Positions 32,706 to 42,293 are shown, counted from the stretch's first letter. The stretch is DNA of 49,743 bases from Acidobacteriota bacterium (GCA_028876385.1 JAGWSF010000041.1:1-49743), one strand, 5' to 3'. Program-made: numbers and translations. The notes: a model not told the origin generated them from the sequence alone.

Positions 32706-35700
32706 TCAGCGGAAGTCCCGGGACCGCAGAAGGCCGTTCTGACCCAGCTCCAGGGGGCGGATACGTTCGGCCACCACGTTGATCACCGTCTCCACCCGCT
32801 CCAGCCGGCCGTCCACCACCAGAGCGGGGCTGGATCGAGCGACCTTGCGGTACCGGACCCAGGCTCCGGCCGAGCAGACCACGTTGATCAGTCCGGTTTC
32901 ATCCTCCAGGTTCATGAAGGTCACACCCTGGGCGGTGGCCGGACGCTGACGATGGGTCACCACTCCTGCCACTCTCACCCGCGCTCCGTCGACCACCTCG
33001 GCCAGGCCGGCGGCGGTGACCACCCCGGCGGCGGCCAGTTCCGATCTCACGAACTCCGTCGGGTAGCGGTCCGGGGAGAGGCCGGTGGCCCACAGATCGG
33101 CCTGCAGGCCGTCCACCGGGGTCATCGACGGGAGGGAGGGGGCCTGCCCGCCGGTGGCCAGACCTCCCAGGCGAGCCTGTCGGGAGCGACCCTGGCCGTC
33201 CCGGCCCGAGCCGCTCGGTCCGGCCGCCCCAGCCAGTGCCCCGGCGCTCCAGAGAGCGGCCCGGCGGGACAGGCCGAAACCCTCGAAGGCACCGGCCGTG
33301 GCCAACGCCTCGGCCTGAGCCCGGCTGAGACCGGCCCGCTCCACCACGTCGGTCATGTCACGGTAGGGGCGACCGGCGGCGATGCGCTCGGCCACGCCGT
33401 CACCGATGGTCCTCACATACGACAGGCCGAGGCGCACCGCCGCCCCTCCCGCGCTCGACGGGGACCTCTCCAGCACGGACTTGGCGGCGCTGGCGTTGAC
33501 ATCGGGACGACGCACTTCGACACCGTGGCGGCGCGAGTCGGAGACGATGGTCTGAGGCGACCAGAAGCCCATCGGTTGGCCGTCGAGCAGGCCGGCGCAG
33601 AAGGCCGAGGGGTAGTGGTGCTTGAGCCACGCCGAGGAGTACACGAGGTAGGCGAAGCTGACCGAATGGCTCTCGGGGAAACCGAAGTTGGCGAAAGCCA
33701 CCAGCTTGTCCCAGATGGCGTCGGCCACCGCGCCGACGATGCCCCGCTCGGCCATCCCGAGGTAGAGCCTCTGACGTAGAGCGGTCATCTTCTCCACGCT
33801 GCGCTTGGAGCCCATGGCCTGCCGCAGCCGGTCGGATTCGGCCGGGGTGAAGCCGGCCACGTCTATGGCCATCTGCATGAGCTGTTCCTGGAACAGCGGC
33901 ACACCGAGGGTCTTGGCCAGGCTCTTCTCCAACAGGGGGTGCAGGTAGGTGACCTCCTCACTGCCGTTGCGCCGGCGGATGTAGGGGTGTACCGAACCGC
34001 CCTGGATGGGCCCGGGCCGGATCAGGGCCACTTCCACCACCAGGTCGTAGAAGGTCCGGGGCTTGAGACGTGGCAGGGTGGCCATCTGGGCCCGGCTCTC
34101 CACCTGGAACACCCCCACCGAGTCAGCCCGGCAGAGCATGTCGTAGACCTCCTCCTCCTGGGGGAGGTCGGCCAGGTCCACCTCCACCCCGTGGAAGGAC
34201 TTCACGTGGTCCACGGCGGCGTGCAGAACGGTGAGCATGCCCAACCCCAGGAGGTCGAATTTGACCAGGCCGGCGGCGGCGCAGTCGTCCTTATCCCACT
34301 GCAGGACGCTGCGGTCGGCCATGCGGGCCCACTCCACCGGGCACACCTCGGCCACCGGGCGGTCGCAGATGACCATGCCCCCGGAATGGATGCCCAGATG
34401 GCGGGGGAAGTTCTGGACCTGCCCGGCCAGAGCCATGACCGGCGGGGGGATCCCATGGTCGGGCTGGGCGGCTGTGGTCGACAACGGGCCCCACGCGTCC
34501 ACCTGCTTCGACCAGGCGTCGAGCTGACCGGCCGCGGCGCCGAGAGCTCTGCCCATGTCCCGAACGGCCGACTTCGGCCGGTAGGTGATGACGTTGGCCA
34601 CCTGAGCCGCCGCTCCCCGGCCGTAGCGCCGGTAGACGTACTGGATGGCCTCCTCTCTCCGGCCGCTCTCTATGTCAACGTCGATGTCCGGCGGTCCGTC
34701 CCGCTCGGGGGAGAGGAACCGCTCGAACAGCAGACCCAGAGCCACCGCGTCGGCCTTGGTGATGCCGAGGGCGTAACACACCGCGGAGTTGGCCGCCGAA
34801 CCCCGACCCTGACAGAAGATGTCATGGGTCCTGCAGAATTCGACGATGTCCCACACGATGAGGAAGTAGCCGGCGAACCCCAGTTGCTCGATCATGTCGA
34901 GCTCGTAGTCGATCTGCGGCCAAGCCCTCGGATGACGCGGTGCCCCCCGAGGTCCGTACCGGCGGGTCGCTCCTTGCTCGGTGAGATGACGCAGCCAGCT
35001 CATCTCGCTGTGTCCGTCGGGCACCGGCCAGGGGGGCAGCTTGGGAGCGACCAGGGCCAGGTCGAAAGCACAGTCCCGGGCCACCTCGACCGACCTCTCG
35101 ACCACTCCGGGGTAGCGGGCGAATCGGCGAAGCTGCTCTGCCCCGCTGCGCAGGTGGGCCGCCGCCGCGGCCGGCAACCAGCCGTCCATCTCGTCCAGGC
35201 TGCGACGGGCCCGCACCGCGGCCAGCGCCGTGGCCAGAGGGCGACGTGACGGATGGTGGTAGTGGACATTGTTGGTGGCCACGATGGGCGCCCCGGCCCG
35301 GGCCGCCATCCTCACCAGCACGTCGTTACGGGTGGAATCGAGAGGATCGCCGTGATCCCACAGCTCCACCACCACCTGGTCGGCGCCGAACAGGCTCTGG
35401 AGGCGGCGGAGCTCAGCCGCCGCCTGGTTGGGCCCGTGCTCCATCAGGGCCGCAGGCACAATGCCCTTGCGGCAACCGGTGAGGACCATCCAATGGTCAC
35501 ATGTCCCCCCGGTGGTCTGAGAGACCCGGATGGGAGAGGCCCCGAAGTCGGGTTGACCACCTGAACCTATGGCCGAGAGGAGCTCGAGGTCCACCAGAGG
35601 CCGCCCCTTGGCCCCGCCCTGCAGATGGGCCACCGAGATGGCCCGGCACAGCCTGGTGTAGCCCTCGGGGTCCCGGGCCAGGATCAGCAGGTGGGTGCCC

Positions 35701-36116
35701 TCGGGATCGGCCACCCCGTGCTGCGGGCGGCTCAGGCCGACCGACAGCTCCGCGCCGAACACCGTCGGCAGGCCCACGGCGCGGGCCGCCTCGGCGAATC
35801 GGACCACCCCGTACATACCGTCGTGGTCGGTCAGCGCCAACGCCTCGAGCCCCAACCGGGTGGCTTCCTCCACCAGTTCCTCGGGGTGTGACGCCCCGTC
35901 GAGGAAGGAGAAGTTGGAATGGCAGTGAAGCTCGGCGTAGGGACCGGACTCACTCCGGCCCGGGCGTCCGAGACCGGAGGGCGGCTGATAAGCAGGTCTC
36001 TTGTAGGACCAGGCCGGGGAGTCCCCGCCGTCACCCTGAGATGGGAACGGCCGGGCCCGCCCCGAGATGACCGCCTCGAGGTGCTTCCATGGAACGGGCG
36101 GGTTCTCGTAGCCCAC
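32706..36116 (-). CDS. dnaE2: error-prone DNA polymerase III alpha subunit DnaE2
   Basis: A 1136-residue C-family polymerase of the damage-inducible DnaE2 type, which performs mutagenic translesion synthesis with ImuA' and ImuB. The PHP domain starts AELHCHSNFSFLDG at residue 61. Catalytic Asp residues are in PDIDVD at 476-481, within a block containing CQGRGSAANSAVCYALGIT. The OB fold is near the C-terminus (VRVAGVVTHRQRPATAQGVTFMNLEDETG). The GTG start at 36116 gives VGYENPPVPWKHLEAVISGR, matching the DnaE2 N-terminus. A LexA box and TATATT lie directly upstream, so expression should be SOS-induced and leaderless. An in-frame extension upstream runs through the operator and is not coding. 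Confidence 0.95.
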   Translation of the reverse strand: MGYENPPVPWKHLEAVISGRARPFPSQGDGGDSPAWSYKRPAYQPPSGLGRPGRSESGPYAELHCHSNFSFLDGASHPEELVEEATRLGLEALALTDHDGMYGVVRFAEAARAVGLPTVFGAELSVGLSRPQHGVADPEGTHLLILARDPEGYTRLCRAISVAHLQGGAKGRPLVDLELLSAIGSGGQPDFGASPIRVSQTTGGTCDHWMVLTGCRKGIVPAALMEHGPNQAAAELRRLQSLFGADQVVVELWDHGDPLDSTRNDVLVRMAARAGAPIVATNNVHYHHPSRRPLATALAAVRARRSLDEMDGWLPAAAAAHLRSGAEQLRRFARYPGVVERSVEVARDCAFDLALVAPKLPPWPVPDGHSEMSWLRHLTEQGATRRYGPRGAPRHPRAWPQIDYELDMIEQLGFAGYFLIVWDIVEFCRTHDIFCQGRGSAANSAVCYALGITKADAVALGLLFERFLSPERDGPPDIDVDIESGRREEAIQYVYRRYGRGAAAQVANVITYRPKSAVRDMGRALGAAAGQLDAWSKQVDAWGPLSTTAAQPDHGIPPPVMALAGQVQNFPRHLGIHSGGMVICDRPVAEVCPVEWARMADRSVLQWDKDDCAAAGLVKFDLLGLGMLTVLHAAVDHVKSFHGVEVDLADLPQEEEVYDMLCRADSVGVFQVESRAQMATLPRLKPRTFYDLVVEVALIRPGPIQGGSVHPYIRRRNGSEEVTYLHPLLEKSLAKTLGVPLFQEQLMQMAIDVAGFTPAESDRLRQAMGSKRSVEKMTALRQRLYLGMAERGIVGAVADAIWDKLVAFANFGFPESHSVSFAYLVYSSAWLKHHYPSAFCAGLLDGQPMGFWSPQTIVSDSRRHGVEVRRPDVNASAAKSVLERSPSSAGGAAVRLGLSYVRTIGDGVAERIAAGRPYRDMTDVVERAGLSRAQAEALATAGAFEGFGLSRRAALWSAGALAGAAGPSGSGRDGQGRSRQARLGGLATGGQAPSLPSMTPVDGLQADLWATGLSPDRYPTEFVRSELAAAGVVTAAGLAEVVDGARVRVAGVVTHRQRPATAQGVTFMNLEDETGLINVVCSAGAWVRYRKVARSSPALVVDGRLERVETVINVVAERIRPLELGQNGLLRSRDFR

Positions 36117-36122
36117 CCCGCC

Positions 36123-36128
36123 AATATA
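36123..36128 (-). promoter_or_regulatory. -10 element of dnaE2
   Basis: TATATT ends six bases before the GTG at 36116. The SOS box abuts it upstream. Confidence 0.65.
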
Positions 36129-36144
36129 TCGAACATGTGTTCGA
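36129..36144. promoter_or_regulatory. LexA (SOS) box of dnaE2
   Basis: TCGAACATGTGTTCGA on the plus strand has perfect TCGAAC/GTTCGA arms around four bases, matching the Gram-positive/actinobacterial LexA operator CGAACrnryGTTCG. It touches the dnaE2 -10. It also lies about 40 bases upstream of the divergent transpeptidase -10, so that gene might be affected as well. Confidence 0.9.
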
Positions 36145-36181
36145 TGGATCCACCGGATTCCGTCTCCCCCGTCCCGGCCGC

Positions 36182-36187
36182 TACCTT
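36182..36187 (+). promoter_or_regulatory. -10 element of the transpeptidase gene
   Basis: TACCTT ends eight bases before GTG 36196. Confidence 0.45.
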
Positions 36188-36195
36188 CTACCGGC

Positions 36196-38088
36196 GTGCG
36201 CGGTCGGCGGCGCCGTAGGGCGGGTTCGCTTCTCCTGATGACGACCCTGTCGACCTCCCTGCTCGCGTCCTGCACTGGCCACGGCCGCAACGCCGCGACC
36301 ACGGTGGCGTCCTTCCTGGCCGCGTGGCAGGGCAACGACGCCCCTGCGCTCTCCTCCTTGGTGGACCACCCACCCGCCGACCTGGCGGCCACCCTCGCCG
36401 GAATCACCGCCGGGCTGCACGCCTCATCGGTAGCCCGAAGCTCGGGGCCGATCACCCTCCACGGCTCCACCGGCCAGACCACCGTCGTCTCCTCCTACGA
36501 CCTGCCCGGGCTTGGACCCTGGCGGATCAGCTCGACCCTCGGCCTGGTGGAGCACTCGGGCAACTGGGAGGTGGCCTGGTCACCGACCGCGGTGGCCCCT
36601 CAGCTGGGAGCGGGTCAGAAGCTGAAGCTCGTCTACGACTGGCCGGCGCGCGCCGACATCCTCGGCGCCGGGGGCGCCCCGCTCACCGTGGTCCAGCCCC
36701 AGGTGGTCGTCGGTGTCGAGGGCCTCCGCATCAGCGACCCGGCGGCCCTGCGCGCCGTGCTGACCTCGGCCGGAGCCAGTCCGGCCGAGGTGGACAGCGC
36801 CCTCAGCGCGGCGACCGCCCACCCGAGCTTCTTCGAGCCGGTGTTGGTCCTGAGCGAAGCCGCCTACAACGCGCTCGGCGGCGACCAGAGCGCCCTCTAC
36901 CAGACACCGGGAACCCTGTTCCGCCACACCTCGGCCCGAGCTGCGCTGACCCCCGGCCTGGCCGCCCATCTGGTCGGCGCCACCGGGCCCGTCACCGCCG
37001 CCGAGCTGGCCCAACTGGGGCCGCCCTACGACGCGTCGGACACGGTGGGCCAGTCGGGCCTCGAAGCGGTTTACGAGAAGCAGCTCGCCGGTCGGCCGGG
37101 GGGTCGCATCCTGGCCGTGGACCCGTCCGGCCGGACCTCCTCGACCGTGGCCACCATCGCCCCCGTCGCCGGGCGGCCGGTGCTCACCAGCATCGACCCC
37201 GCCGTGCAGCAGGCCGCCGAAGCGGCCATGGCAGCGGTGCCGGGGACCGCCGCCTTGGTGGCCGTGCGCGTCAGCACCGGTCAGGTGCTGGCTTCGGTCA
37301 GCAACCCCGTGACCGCGCCCTTCGACGCCGCCCTGAGCGGGACCTTCCCTCCGGGATCCACGTTCAAGGTCCTCACCTCGACCGCCCTGTTCGCTGCGGG
37401 GCTGGCACCGGGCTCGGCGGCCACCTGCCCCGATCAGATCGTCGCCGGCGGCCGCCCGTTCCACAACGCCGGGGGAGAGCATCCGGTCAGCGACATCCTG
37501 GGAGCTTTCGCCGAGTCGTGCAACACGGCGTTCATCCAACTCGCCCAAGCCCACCTGAACGCCTCGTCGTTCACCGCCGTAGCCTCGCTGTACGGGCTCG
37601 GCCAGACCGTGCAGATGGGCTACCCGGCGTTCGCCGGCCAGGTACCCGCCCCGACCGACGGAGCCGACCTCGCGGCCACCGCCATCGGCCAGGGCGGAGT
37701 GCTCCTCTCCCCTCTCAACATGGCCACAGTGGCCGCCGATGTGGCCCGCGGCGCCGTGCTACCGGCCCGGCTGGTCAGCGGCGCCCCCGACGACCGCGCC
37801 GCACCGGCGCCTCTCGCCGCGTCGACCGTCTCGGGTCTTCAGACGATGATGGCCGCGGTCGTCACCTCCGGCACGGCCGCCGGCACCGGCCTGCCGTCGG
37901 GCACCTACGCCAAGACCGGCACCGCCGAGTACGGCAGCGGCAACCCCCTCCCCACCGACGCCTGGCTCATGGGCTGGCACGGTGATGTGGCCTTCGCCAT
38001 GGTCGAGGAGGACAGCCACGGGGACGGCGGGCCGGTGGACGGCCCGGTGGTGGCCCGCTTCCTGGACGTTTTGGCCCCGACCGGCTGA
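36196..38088 (+). CDS. lipoprotein penicillin-binding protein (transpeptidase, class B-like)
   Basis: A 630-residue cell-wall transpeptidase. An arginine-rich N-terminus and hydrophobic segment end in the lipobox LLASC (Cys26), so it is probably lipid-anchored outside the membrane. An NTF2-like MecA_N-type domain (about 30-135) and a dimerisation domain precede the penicillin-binding domain. The three active-site motifs are intact: STFK at 388-391, SCN at 441-443 and KTG at 573-575. It crosslinks peptidoglycan and would bind beta-lactams. It is divergent from dnaE2 with only 79 bases between the starts, including the SOS box. The amidase gene follows after about 32 bases. Confidence 0.9.
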   Translation: MRGRRRRRAGSLLLMTTLSTSLLASCTGHGRNAATTVASFLAAWQGNDAPALSSLVDHPPADLAATLAGITAGLHASSVARSSGPITLHGSTGQTTVVSSYDLPGLGPWRISSTLGLVEHSGNWEVAWSPTAVAPQLGAGQKLKLVYDWPARADILGAGGAPLTVVQPQVVVGVEGLRISDPAALRAVLTSAGASPAEVDSALSAATAHPSFFEPVLVLSEAAYNALGGDQSALYQTPGTLFRHTSARAALTPGLAAHLVGATGPVTAAELAQLGPPYDASDTVGQSGLEAVYEKQLAGRPGGRILAVDPSGRTSSTVATIAPVAGRPVLTSIDPAVQQAAEAAMAAVPGTAALVAVRVSTGQVLASVSNPVTAPFDAALSGTFPPGSTFKVLTSTALFAAGLAPGSAATCPDQIVAGGRPFHNAGGEHPVSDILGAFAESCNTAFIQLAQAHLNASSFTAVASLYGLGQTVQMGYPAFAGQVPAPTDGADLAATAIGQGGVLLSPLNMATVAADVARGAVLPARLVSGAPDDRAAPAPLAASTVSGLQTMMAAVVTSGTAAGTGLPSGTYAKTGTAEYGSGNPLPTDAWLMGWHGDVAFAMVEEDSHGDGGPVDGPVVARFLDVLAPTG

Positions 38089-38120
38089 GAAGCGCCGCCG
38101 ACCTGCGCGAAGCTGCCCTG

Positions 38121-39299
38121 GTGGCCACATTCATCCGACGGTTCGACGTGGGATCACCCCCGCCGGGAACGCTGAGGTTGGCCGTCAAGGACATCATCGA
38201 CATGGTCGGCGTCCAGACGACCTGCGGGTCGAGGGTCCTGGCCGAGAGCCGTCCCGTCGCCACCGCCGACGCGGCGTGCCTGGCCGCCATCCGGGCCGAG
38301 GAGAAGGCCGGTCGGCTGGTGATCGTCGGCCGGACCAACCTGCACGAACTGGCTTTCGGGGTGTCGGGCGTGAACCCGTGGTTCGGCACGCCGACCAACC
38401 CTGTCGATCCGGGGCGGGTGCCCGGCGGCTCCTCGAGCGGCTCCGCCGTGGCCGTCGCCACGGGCGATGCCGATGTCGCCCTCGGGACCGACACGGGTGG
38501 CTCCATCCGCATCCCGGCGGCGTGCTGCGGGGTCGTGGGATTGAAGACGACCAGAGGGCGGATCAGCCTGACCGGCGTGGACCCCCTCGGTCCGTCGCTC
38601 GACACCGTTGGACCCATGGCCGCCACGGTCGAGGCCACCGCCCGCGGCATGTGCCTGCTCGAACCGACCTTCACCTGGCGCGACCACCGACCGGCCCGGC
38701 GCGTCGCCCGCTTCCGACCGCCCGCCGACCGCGGGATAGATCAGGCCATCGACGAGCGGCTGGCGGCGTGGGCGGCGGCCGCACCCGGGCGGGAGGTGAC
38801 CGACGTGGCCCTCGGCGGCTTCGACGCGGCCACCGAAGCTCTCGCGGTCATCCTGGCCCGCGAAGCGTGGCTGGTGCGGGCGGATCTCTGGTCGGCCCAC
38901 GCCGGCGAACTGTCCCCCGACGTGGCCGCCCGCCTCCAGTCCGGGGCGCAGGTGAGCGACGAGGCCCACGCCCGGGCCCGAACCGTAGGCCACCACTGGG
39001 CCGACGAACTGTCAGAGGTCCTTCGTTCCTTCGACGTGGTCGCCCTGCCCGTCCTGGCGTCGGAACCGCCCCGCTTGGAGGACGCCGCCCGGGTGGCCTC
39101 CATCCGCTACACCGGTCCGTTCAATCTCTTCGGCGGCCCGGCCCTGGCTCTGCCCGTGGGTCGCCCCGAGGACCGCTTCCCGGCCAGCTTGCAGCTGGTC
39201 GGCGCCCACGACTCCGAGGCCCTGCTCCTGTCGACGGCCCGGACGCTCGAGGAGGTCGCCCCGCAGAGCCCGGTTCGTCCTTCGGGCCGGGAGCCGTGA
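38121..39299 (+). CDS. amidase signature family hydrolase
   Basis: A 392-residue amidase of the GatA-like signature family. The Ser-cisSer-Lys triad is visible: Lys in LRLAVKDIIDMVG, the cis-Ser in PGGSSSGSAVAVATG and the nucleophile Ser in GTDTGGSIRIPAACCG. Members hydrolyse varied carboxamides, from indoleacetamide to acyl amides; the substrate is unknown. The GTG at 38121 is the first usable start, although the preceding in-frame sequence (SAADLREAAL) looks codon-like, so the true start may be further upstream. The stop overlaps the ceramidase start by GTGA, suggesting a joint role in amide or N-acyl lipid breakdown. Confidence 0.85.
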   Translation: MATFIRRFDVGSPPPGTLRLAVKDIIDMVGVQTTCGSRVLAESRPVATADAACLAAIRAEEKAGRLVIVGRTNLHELAFGVSGVNPWFGTPTNPVDPGRVPGGSSSGSAVAVATGDADVALGTDTGGSIRIPAACCGVVGLKTTRGRISLTGVDPLGPSLDTVGPMAATVEATARGMCLLEPTFTWRDHRPARRVARFRPPADRGIDQAIDERLAAWAAAAPGREVTDVALGGFDAATEALAVILAREAWLVRADLWSAHAGELSPDVAARLQSGAQVSDEAHARARTVGHHWADELSEVLRSFDVVALPVLASEPPRLEDAARVASIRYTGPFNLFGGPALALPVGRPEDRFPASLQLVGAHDSEALLLSTARTLEEVAPQSPVRPSGREP

Positions 39300-41326
39300 A
39301 CCGGGAGGAGACGCCTCCTCGAGCCATCGGTCGCTTCCTGGAGGCGGCCGGGGCGGACCCCGAGCCCGGGCGGCGGCCCCGCCGGATCCCGCTCCCGGCC
39401 CCCGTGCCGCCGGCCCCGCTCCCCGACCTCCCCCTCCTCCTGGCCGGCGCCGCCGAGGTGGACATCACACCTCCGCCGGGGATGCCCAAGTCGGGCCACT
39501 CACGCAACGCCCAGGACGGCACCGGGGTCCGGACCCGACTGCGGGCCCGGGTCATCCACCTGAGAGCGGGGAGGTCCTCCGTGGCTCTGGTCGCCACCGA
39601 CCTGCACGCCGGTTCGGCTCTGGTGCATTCGCTGGTGGCCGAGACCATCCGCCACACCACCGACGTTCCAAGAGCCGGGCTGTTCCTCGGAGCCACCCAC
39701 ACCCATGCCGGGCCCGGGCAGTTCCATGGATCGGATTTCTACAACCGGTGGGCTTCCAACCGACCGGGAATGGACCCCGCCTTCACCGCCTTCCTGGCGA
39801 CGCGCATAAGCCATGCCGTCGCCGAGGCCTGCGCTCGACGGGAACCGGCGAGAGTCGCGTTCGGCTCGGCCGAAGTGTGGGGCTTCACCCGGAACCGGTC
39901 CCTGGCCGCGCACGTGCGCAACGAGACCGTGTCCGACAAACGCACCGGTGCCCAGCGCCGCTACGCCGCCGTGAACCCCTGGCTGCACCTGCTGCGTGTC
40001 GACACCTCCGCCGGCACCTCGGGGGGGCGGGGGTCACCGTTGGCGGCGCTGGCCTTCTTCTCCATTCACGGAACCGGGATCTCCCGGCACGACCCGGCCT
40101 ACAACGCCGATGTGTGGGCGTACCTCACCGGTCGGATGGCGCAGCAGATCGAGCGGAGAACCGGGACCCGGCCGGTATGCGCCGCGGTCGAGGGCACCCA
40201 CGGTGACATGACTCCCGCCGTTCGGCCCGGCCTGCTCGTCTACCACGAGGCCGAACGGGTCGGCTCCGGTATCGGTGAAGCCGCCGCCGAGCTTCACGAC
40301 CGGCTCGAAGGCGGCCTTTCCGATCGGGTCCGACTGGCCACGGGCTACCGGGAGGTCGACCTCGCGACCGGGCCCGTGTTCGCAGGGGTGCGCCTGCCCA
40401 ACCCGGCGGTGGGCGCGGCCAAGATCGCCGGGGCGGTGGAGAACTCCACCCCCGTCGTCGACCGCCTACCCCTCTTCCGTCCGGGGAACCCCAAGCCGGC
40501 GACGTGGTCCCACTCATCTCAAGGAGCCAAGTGGATACTGGGCGGCCGGCGCCTCCAGGAGAGGCTGGCCCCCCTGCGGGCGTTCCCCCGGGTGCTCCCC
40601 GTGCAGGTGGTGGTGGTCGGGGCGATGACCCTGCTGGCCCTCCCCTTCGAAGTGACCGTAGGCGCCGGGCTGCGGCTCGAGGCCGACCTGGCGGCGAGCC
40701 GCGGGCAGGGGGGCCGAACGGTGATCTCCTCGGTGGCCAACGACTACTGGGACTACCTGACCACCGCCGAGGAGTATGCGCTGCAGTGCTACGAGGGGGC
40801 CAGCAACCTCTTCGGCCCGCAGACCCTCGACTTCGTATCCGCCGTCTCGGTGGACCTCGCCACCCGGGTCCAGCGCGCCGAAGTGGTGGACCTGCCCGAC
40901 GGACCCCGGGAGTTCCGTGGCCTGGTCCGGCGCTATCTTCCCGACCGGTTGAGCCCGGCGGCGGCGCCCGGGCCGGTCCTCTCCCCCGCCATTTTCGTCG
41001 AGGCCCACCGGGAGGAGGACGGCTACTGGGAGACGAACTGGAGCGGCCCCGCGCCCGGCGCCATGGCGTGGGACCACCCCCTTGTGCGGGTGGAGCGGGA
41101 GGATGGCGACGGGGGCTGGTCGACAGCCCATGACCCCACCGGGGCGGTCACCGACTCGGGCTGGCACCTGGGGGTGTTCCATCTCGGAGAGGACCGCGAC
41201 CTGTCAGGGATCCACCGCTACGCCGCCCGCTGGTATCAGCCTCCCCTGGGGCGGCCCGGACACCACCGCTTCGTGCTCGAGGCCAACGGTCGCCCCTTCG
41301 AGGTTCCGGGCGCCTCTTTCGACTAG
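39296..41326 (+). CDS. neutral/alkaline ceramidase family protein
   Basis: A 676-residue hydrolase of the neutral ceramidase family, which splits ceramide into sphingoid base and fatty acid. The N-terminal zinc-amidase domain starts with LLAGAAEVDITPPPGMPKSGH. It carries the metal-binding LFLGATHTHAGPGQFHG and FSIHGTGISRHDP, then AVEGTHGDMTP, equivalent to the GDVSP block. The C-terminal immunoglobulin-like domain is present (FVEAHREEDGYWETNWSG). No signal peptide is obvious, which is unusual because many bacterial ceramidases are secreted; the first 45 residues are proline-rich. It overlaps the amidase stop by GTGA. Sphingolipids are not typical of actinobacteria, so related N-acyl lipids are a possible substrate. 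Confidence 0.85.
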   Translation: MNREETPPRAIGRFLEAAGADPEPGRRPRRIPLPAPVPPAPLPDLPLLLAGAAEVDITPPPGMPKSGHSRNAQDGTGVRTRLRARVIHLRAGRSSVALVATDLHAGSALVHSLVAETIRHTTDVPRAGLFLGATHTHAGPGQFHGSDFYNRWASNRPGMDPAFTAFLATRISHAVAEACARREPARVAFGSAEVWGFTRNRSLAAHVRNETVSDKRTGAQRRYAAVNPWLHLLRVDTSAGTSGGRGSPLAALAFFSIHGTGISRHDPAYNADVWAYLTGRMAQQIERRTGTRPVCAAVEGTHGDMTPAVRPGLLVYHEAERVGSGIGEAAAELHDRLEGGLSDRVRLATGYREVDLATGPVFAGVRLPNPAVGAAKIAGAVENSTPVVDRLPLFRPGNPKPATWSHSSQGAKWILGGRRLQERLAPLRAFPRVLPVQVVVVGAMTLLALPFEVTVGAGLRLEADLAASRGQGGRTVISSVANDYWDYLTTAEEYALQCYEGASNLFGPQTLDFVSAVSVDLATRVQRAEVVDLPDGPREFRGLVRRYLPDRLSPAAAPGPVLSPAIFVEAHREEDGYWETNWSGPAPGAMAWDHPLVRVEREDGDGGWSTAHDPTGAVTDSGWHLGVFHLGEDRDLSGIHRYAARWYQPPLGRPGHHRFVLEANGRPFEVPGASFD

Positions 41327-41386
41327 ACGGAGCACCGCCCGGATAGGCCGGCTGCGGGGCGCCCCCTCCGCCCCGTGGTGCCGCTT

Positions 41387-41392
41387 TACACT
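41387..41392 (+). promoter_or_regulatory. possible -10 element of the AUR1-like gene
   Basis: TACACT lies ten bases before ATG 41403, slightly farther than in the other genes. Confidence 0.35.
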
Positions 41393-41402
41393 CGACGGGA
41401 AC

Positions 41403-42293
41403 ATGGCGCTGGAGGAGGAGACGACGGTCGGGCATTCGTCACCGGCCCGGACCGCCGCCCCCCCACCCGGGCCTGACTCCCCTCCTCCGGCCGGTCGTCT
41501 GCCGGCGCGGTGGGCCGCCCTTCGGCGCCGGGTGACCGGGCCGCGACCCCCGGTGTGGATGGAGTTGGCGGTCATCGTCTGGCTGTCGTGGATCTACGAC
41601 GACATCAACAATCTGTCACCTCTGCGCGTGGGGCAGGCCCTGGCCAACGGTCGTTTCCTGCTGCGCGTGGAGACGACCCTGCACATAGACCCCGAAGCCT
41701 TCCTGGATCATTGGTTGGCGGGCCACAAGACTCTCGGCTGGATCGCCGGCACCTATTACGACAACGCCCACTTCGTGACCACCTTCGGGATGCTGATCCT
41801 CCTGTGGTGGAAGTTCCCCTCCAGGTACCGGCCGCTCCGGAACGGATTGGTCCTGACCAACCTGGCCGCCATGCTGGTCTTTTGGACCGAGCCGACCGCT
41901 CCTCCCCGGCTCATAGACCCGAATCGCTTCATCGACATCGTCGGTCAGAGCCATTCTTTCGGCTCCTGGCACACCGGGGCGCTGGCCACCGCGGCCGACC
42001 AGCTGGCGGCCATGCCCTCGATGCATCTCGGTTGGGCGGCGTGGTCGGCGTACGCGGCCTGGTGCGTGCTGCCTCGAGGGCGGGCCCGATGGCTGGTGTG
42101 GCTCTACCCGGCCCTCACCGCCGCCACCGTTCTCGCCACCGGCAACCACTATGTCCTCGATGTCGTGGGCGGGGTGGTGGTCTTCGCGCTGTCCCAGATG
42201 GTCGCCGAACGCTGGAGCAGGTGGTGGGCCGCCCGGGAGGCCCACCGAGCTCTGAGTCGCGCCGACCGGGCCGGCGGAGGCGATCACTCGTAG
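41403..42293 (+). CDS. AUR1/IPC synthase-like PAP2-superfamily membrane protein
   Basis: A 296-residue membrane protein of the PAP2_3 group, which includes inositol phosphorylceramide synthases and related phospholipid headgroup transferases. Five to six hydrophobic stretches surround the motifs TEPTAPPRLI, AAMPSMHLGWA and LATGNHYVLDVVGG, which provide the catalytic His and Asp. A 50-residue proline-rich cytosolic N-terminus precedes the first helix. It follows the ceramidase by 76 bases on the same strand, suggesting a small sphingolipid-like remodelling module. The 3' end overlaps imuB by 10 bases in convergent orientation. Substrate specificity cannot be read from sequence. Confidence 0.8.
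   Translation: MALEEETTVGHSSPARTAAPPPGPDSPPPAGRLPARWAALRRRVTGPRPPVWMELAVIVWLSWIYDDINNLSPLRVGQALANGRFLLRVETTLHIDPEAFLDHWLAGHKTLGWIAGTYYDNAHFVTTFGMLILLWWKFPSRYRPLRNGLVLTNLAAMLVFWTEPTAPPRLIDPNRFIDIVGQSHSFGSWHTGALATAADQLAAMPSMHLGWAAWSAYAAWCVLPRGRARWLVWLYPALTAATVLATGNHYVLDVVGGVVVFALSQMVAERWSRWWAAREAHRALSRADRAGGGDHS

Noticed and set aside
31398..33779. A very long plus-strand frame of nearly 800 codons
   Set aside because: It runs antisense through the ECF fusion, the ApbE-like gene and dnaE2. Its composition (Gly, Arg, His, Gln, Pro) is typical of a codon-complement artefact.
36117..36482. Longer N-terminus for DnaE2
   Set aside because: The extension translates the -10 and LexA operator and the start of the divergent transpeptidase gene; DnaE2 similarity begins at 36116.
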